Shown: piece by piece, positions 60,601 to 64,000 of the stretch
Numbering within the stretch: position 1 is the stretch's first letter
Layout: every line of letters starts with the position of its first letter
DNA from: Apostichopus japonicus
Taxonomy: Eukaryota; Echinodermata; Holothuroidea; Aspidochirotida; Stichopodidae
Assembly: GCF_037975245.1 (NCBI RefSeq)
Contig: NC_092561.1
Coordinates: 18,109,001 to 18,173,000, forward strand
Length of the DNA: 64,000 nt
Direction: 5' to 3'
Notes under the pieces: model-generated
Told to the model about the DNA's origin: nothing
What the model saw: only the letters and a program-made list of their open reading frames with translations
Database searches by the model: none
Position numbers and translations under genes: made by a program

Positions 60601-63511
60601 TAGCAATAATTTTGCATGTATTTTAGTTCACACGCGGAATAAGTGTGGCTAACGTTCAAATTTGGCCGGCTAGGTTTTCACCACCTAAGAATGCTATCGG
60701 AATAACATTGTTAAACCCTTCATAAAGTTAGCGTGTATACTTTTGAAATATAACACTGTATTTCAACATGTCAATATAGGCAATGTTATGTAGACATTTC
60801 TCATAGGTTCACCTCCATATAATACAGCTTTTCTATGGTTATACGAAAGTAGGTACATCTTTAAGTGTTAATGTCTGTGGATGAGATGTCTGTGGATGTC
60901 TATGAAATGAATTCTTGTCCGAACAAGGCTTAAAAGCATTTAAAGTAGCTAAATTTTTCTATGTAGAATTACCATTTTGAGATAGAGAGCTTATTTCTAC
61001 TCTACCAAGAAATCCTGTCCGGTTGACAGAGAAGTCGGTAGCAAATTTGACGACTATATCGTTATCTTCAGAATGCACTGATGGGGTGTCAATCGTTGGT
61101 CCACCAGACCATGTGAGCAACGCTGGGGAGTCAATTTCTTCTTCCACAGTTATATAGTCATAATGTTCTTCAGTGTCAAGGTAATCGAATGTAACAAGCA
61201 AACGGAAACGTCTGGCGGTGATGAATGTCCAAATGTACCGTATATCGTTTGGGTAGACATTCGGAAAATTTGGTGAAGAAAAGTTAGCACCTTTTAATCC
61301 AACAAATACATCCTCTGAAAGTCGAAATGAATATTTTTAACACAAAAGAGAAAGTACTTTGAAAGTACAATGTTTGTAATAGCAGTAACATATAGCAGTT
61401 TAGATATTTAATTCAATATGTATGGATGTTTTCTGATATAAGGACTGAATTTTCAAAACGAACTACACAGTGCAGTCGTTTTCAGTAAACTAATTGAAGA
61501 AACTAAGTTGTAACTGGCATATTCATTTAAGAAAAACCTATCCTAAAGTTATAAAATGCTAAAAAGAGCAAATTCAACATACCTATCGCTGTGTTTTTTA
61601 TAAAGTTTCAAACTTTTTGTACTTACCTTGTATAGTATCCTAAAAGGGTCAACCTTTTCTCATTGGGAAATATGTTTATGTTGCTTCTTGCGTTAAATAT
61701 TCAATGAGGGCATATACTATGCAGTGAGGGCATGGTATTAATGACACTTTGAGATCTCCCGTGATCCCACGCGATGGGCAAACCATGAATATATTTTCAA
61801 GAATGCGATTATAATGTTTAACTTTCAGCTAATGTTATTGAAGAATTTGTCGTAAGTTCTGTTTACGAATAAATATAAATTGAAGAAAATTTTAGCCGTG
61901 ATATTAATGATGTTAGTCAAATTGCAATCGCTGTTTTGATACACACTTTTAATATCCAATGTGACTTTATAAGTGCTGTTGTAAGACGGTAGCTTCCGGA
62001 TTTAGTGAAATCCTTTCGCTTGCATTATAACATTAAAGCAGCTATTGTTGAGCCATCCTGTCAATCAATAAACATATCAGGATGAAATAATTGAAAAGTA
62101 ACCGTAAATAAGGTTGAATAGGAAAGTGAAATATGAATGGTTAAGAGAGGTTTTTGTTTCTCATACAGGTAACATTTTTATTATCGTATTTACTCGTCAA
62201 GAAAAGATTTCAATAAAAGTCATTGTCCATTCAGAAGATACAAACTAACGATAAAGTATCCACATTACGAAACCAAATTGATATACCTTTTATGACAAAG
62301 ACCTCATATAGAAGTTTTGTAATACCAAAATGTCTGCTGCCCAATACCCCGTATATGCAACATATCTAGTTTATGCCATATTACGTTGAATTCCTTGGTT
62401 TAATCGGTCCAGAGTATATTCCAGTTGCATAGTATTTATTACGTAAGATAAATGTTGAAGACATTTCATTCGAAACAAGAGTTCAAACAGGGGACTATGT
62501 GCGTCAAGAAAGATGGCATTATCGGAATTGATTAAGACAATATCATTAGATGCATGTTAAACAAATGTACAAAAGGATCAGTTCCCACCTGCACTTGAAG
62601 AACTTCATCATCTAATCAAATAAAACTCACTATATATACATAGTGTATTCATTCATGAAATTATCACTAGTATGATTGTTAATAAAGAGATGCGACTAAT
62701 TAAATTTACAAGTTTCAAAAATCATTTTCTTCAACTTATAGCATAAATTTAAAAAATATTTATTAAAAAAACACGCTTTTTTGACAATTAGTATTCTTTT
62801 TCTATGGAAAATCATTACCTCAATATGTCCAGTATTATACATTATTTTGTACTAGACGAACTTTTTAAGTGACAAAATAACAAAAAAATAGACAATTTTT
62901 CCCGGAAGATTATGTTTAATTTATCTTTTCATCAACACTACATTAACTATATTTTAACTATATTTTATCATTTCCGTAGCATTTTTCGACACATCCGTAT
63001 TAAATTACTGCATTGTTAGCAATATTCAATTTAACTTGTCCAAAGGAAAGAGCAACGCGAGTGAAAGTGTAATAACAAGTCCCTAATGATCAATGAAATG
63101 ATTACTATTTTGCCTGATAATAAGGTATATTACTGTAAAACTTTATATGCTTTCGGCATACAGTGAAATGATTACTATTTTGGCTGATAATAAGGTATAT
63201 TACTGTAAAACTTCAGATGCTTTCGGCATACAGTGCCATATAATAACTGTTTATGTGATAAATTGAATAATTATAAGATAACTTAAACTGTACTCAGTTG
63301 CAATATTTTCTTAGAAATATTCAACATGGAAAAAATGTCACTTTGCTAAAGGGAACTGCATGTGTAAGTCACAATGAGTCCTTAAATTAAAACTTACAAT
63401 GTAATATTACTTACCAATGTAGGTTTCAGCTTCTGCTATATTGATACACATAGTAAATAGGCATACCATGGACACGAACGCACTTGTAAGTAATGATGTA
63501 ATTTTCGCCAT
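54680..63511 (-). CDS. CUB-LDLa(6)-HYR single-pass membrane protein, gene G (563 aa)
   Basis: Ten exons: 63511-63415, 61314-60973, 60426-60298, 58927-58817, 58638-58522, 58030-57920, 57427-57320, 56222-56109, 55755-55510, 54996-54680; total 1692 bp, open throughout, every junction in phase 1. Signal peptide: residues 1-27. CUB about 33-146 ([24 protein letters not shown]), without any cysteine. Six LDLa modules, about 147-376, each have six cysteines and acidic Ca-binding ends such as [12 protein letters not shown]; module 1 is atypical ([14 protein letters not shown]). A HYR-like domain, about 377-458, runs from [10 protein letters not shown] and WEPPTC to CDFRVTVAK with extra cysteines. The membrane helix is about 465-486, followed by a 77-residue tail ending in YLEIK, where YLEI fits a Yxx-hydrophobic sorting signal. 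It is likely a cell-surface binding or endocytic receptor, ligand unknown. The exon 3 donor GTACTT is weak but is the one that keeps phase. Confidence 0.92.
56165..56996. repeat. 416-bp tandem duplication cutting through an LDLa exon
   Basis: 56165-56580 and 56581-56996 are nearly identical, differing at a few bases. The breakpoint lies inside the sixth LDLa exon, so the second copy holds only its acceptor and about 57 coding bases (about 56581-56638), followed by unrelated sequence and no donor. In transcript order the broken copy is met before the intact exon. Confidence 0.95.
57690..57785. repeat. AT-rich low-complexity tract
   Basis: Runs of ATAT and TATTTTT, in the intron between LDLa exons 6 and 7 of gene G. 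Confidence 0.85.
57836..57909. repeat. Dispersed repeat fragment, copy 2
   Basis: Near-identical to 39008-39083. It ends about 10 bp from the donor of the fourth LDLa exon of gene G, so the insertion lies against a splice site. Confidence 0.8.
63094..63233. repeat. 70-bp direct tandem duplication in intron 1 of gene G
   Basis: Two 70-bp units start TGAAATGATTACTATTTTG and end GCTTTCGGCATACAG, with only a few differences. The duplication looks recent. Confidence 0.95.
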
Positions 63512-64000
63512 GACTAACACTCTCAGTACCGAGGATATTTGTATTTAATATGCTGAGGAAAAATCTTGTGAACAACAATCACCTGCCAGCTTATCATTAA
63601 ACAACGATTCCAAACATATCCTTGTGAATTACGGTTGAGCTGAGTATCACGTCACTCAATTCGTCTTTCATGTACGTGTACAAAGACACTTGTAAAGTAT
63701 TTCATCTCTTATATGAAATTGATACGAGTTGTTCGGATTTTAATGTTGTAATTTAATATGTTCATTATGACAAGAATCAAAGAAAAGGACAAAGATATTT
63801 CATTTCACTAAAGGGGAAGTCATTTTCCTGACACTTTAAAGCATGTAATGTCATATTTTCATTATAACAAGAACCAAGAAAAATACAAGATATTTCATTT
63901 CAACAAAGGGGAAGTTCCTTTTTTTGACGATTAAAGCATGTTAAATTTTGCCCTAGGGCCTATATGAACGTGAAAAATTAACAAGCGCATTTGTTAGACT
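63512..64000. other. Upstream region of gene G
   Basis: It should contain the gene G promoter. I see no convincing TATA box. It holds the 97-bp direct repeat at 63758-63953. Confidence 0.45.
63758..63953. repeat. 97-bp tandem duplication upstream of gene G
   Basis: Two units share TTCATTAT.ACAAGAA, GATATTTCATTTCA, AAAGGGGAAGT and TTAAAGCATGT at a spacing of about 97 bp, with more divergence than the 63094 pair. Confidence 0.8.

Overview
The window looks like AT-rich genomic DNA from an invertebrate deuterostome, most likely an echinoderm. That placement is an inference from the gene families, tRNA-derived SINEs and GT-AG intron structure; I cannot name the species. Two gene families fill it. 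From position 1 to about 48 kb lies a tandem cluster of nicotinic-receptor-like Cys-loop ligand-gated ion channel subunits. From 54.7 to 63.5 kb lies one single-pass membrane protein with CUB, LDL-receptor class A and HYR-like domains.

Receptor cluster. Gene A (+, 5' end outside the window, <1-3549) is followed by a decayed copy B (+, 5291-9454). Genes C (-, 10704-15577), D (-, 19792-24509), E (-, 31383-38084) and F (-, 42107-47939) follow, with another decayed copy between C and D (16831-17400). I rebuilt the exons from splice sites and reading phase. C-F share one seven-exon plan: signal peptide exon of 52 or 61 bp, exon 2 of 146-158 bp, then exactly 45, 110 and 117 bp, a 721-744 bp exon holding M1-M3, and a final M4 exon. 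Intron phases are 1,0,0,2,2,0 throughout. D, E and F give uninterrupted proteins of 458, 456 and 457 residues. C has the same plan but carries a one-base deletion. All have the C-x13-C Cys-loop and a pore helix with Glu at -1', expected of cation channels. All lack the loop B tryptophan motif and the adjacent loop C cysteines of acetylcholine-binding subunits, so their ligand is unknown.

Between F and the CUB/LDLa gene, 48-54.7 kb holds no intact gene. It contains a diverged segmental duplication with two copies of a receptor-like signal-peptide exon, and a receptor exon 2 relic on the opposite strand. Gene G (-, 54680-63511) has ten exons, all joined in phase 1, with one domain per exon: signal peptide, a CUB without cysteines, six LDLa modules, a cysteine-rich HYR-like domain, then a membrane helix and a cytoplasmic tail. 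A 416-bp tandem duplication has left a truncated second copy of the sixth LDLa exon in an intron.

Repeats include two tRNA-derived SINEs, four copies of a dispersed element with a hammerhead-ribozyme-like core, a four-unit 160-bp satellite, foldback/MITE-like palindromes, a terminal-inverted-repeat element in an intron of E, minisatellites and several microsatellites.
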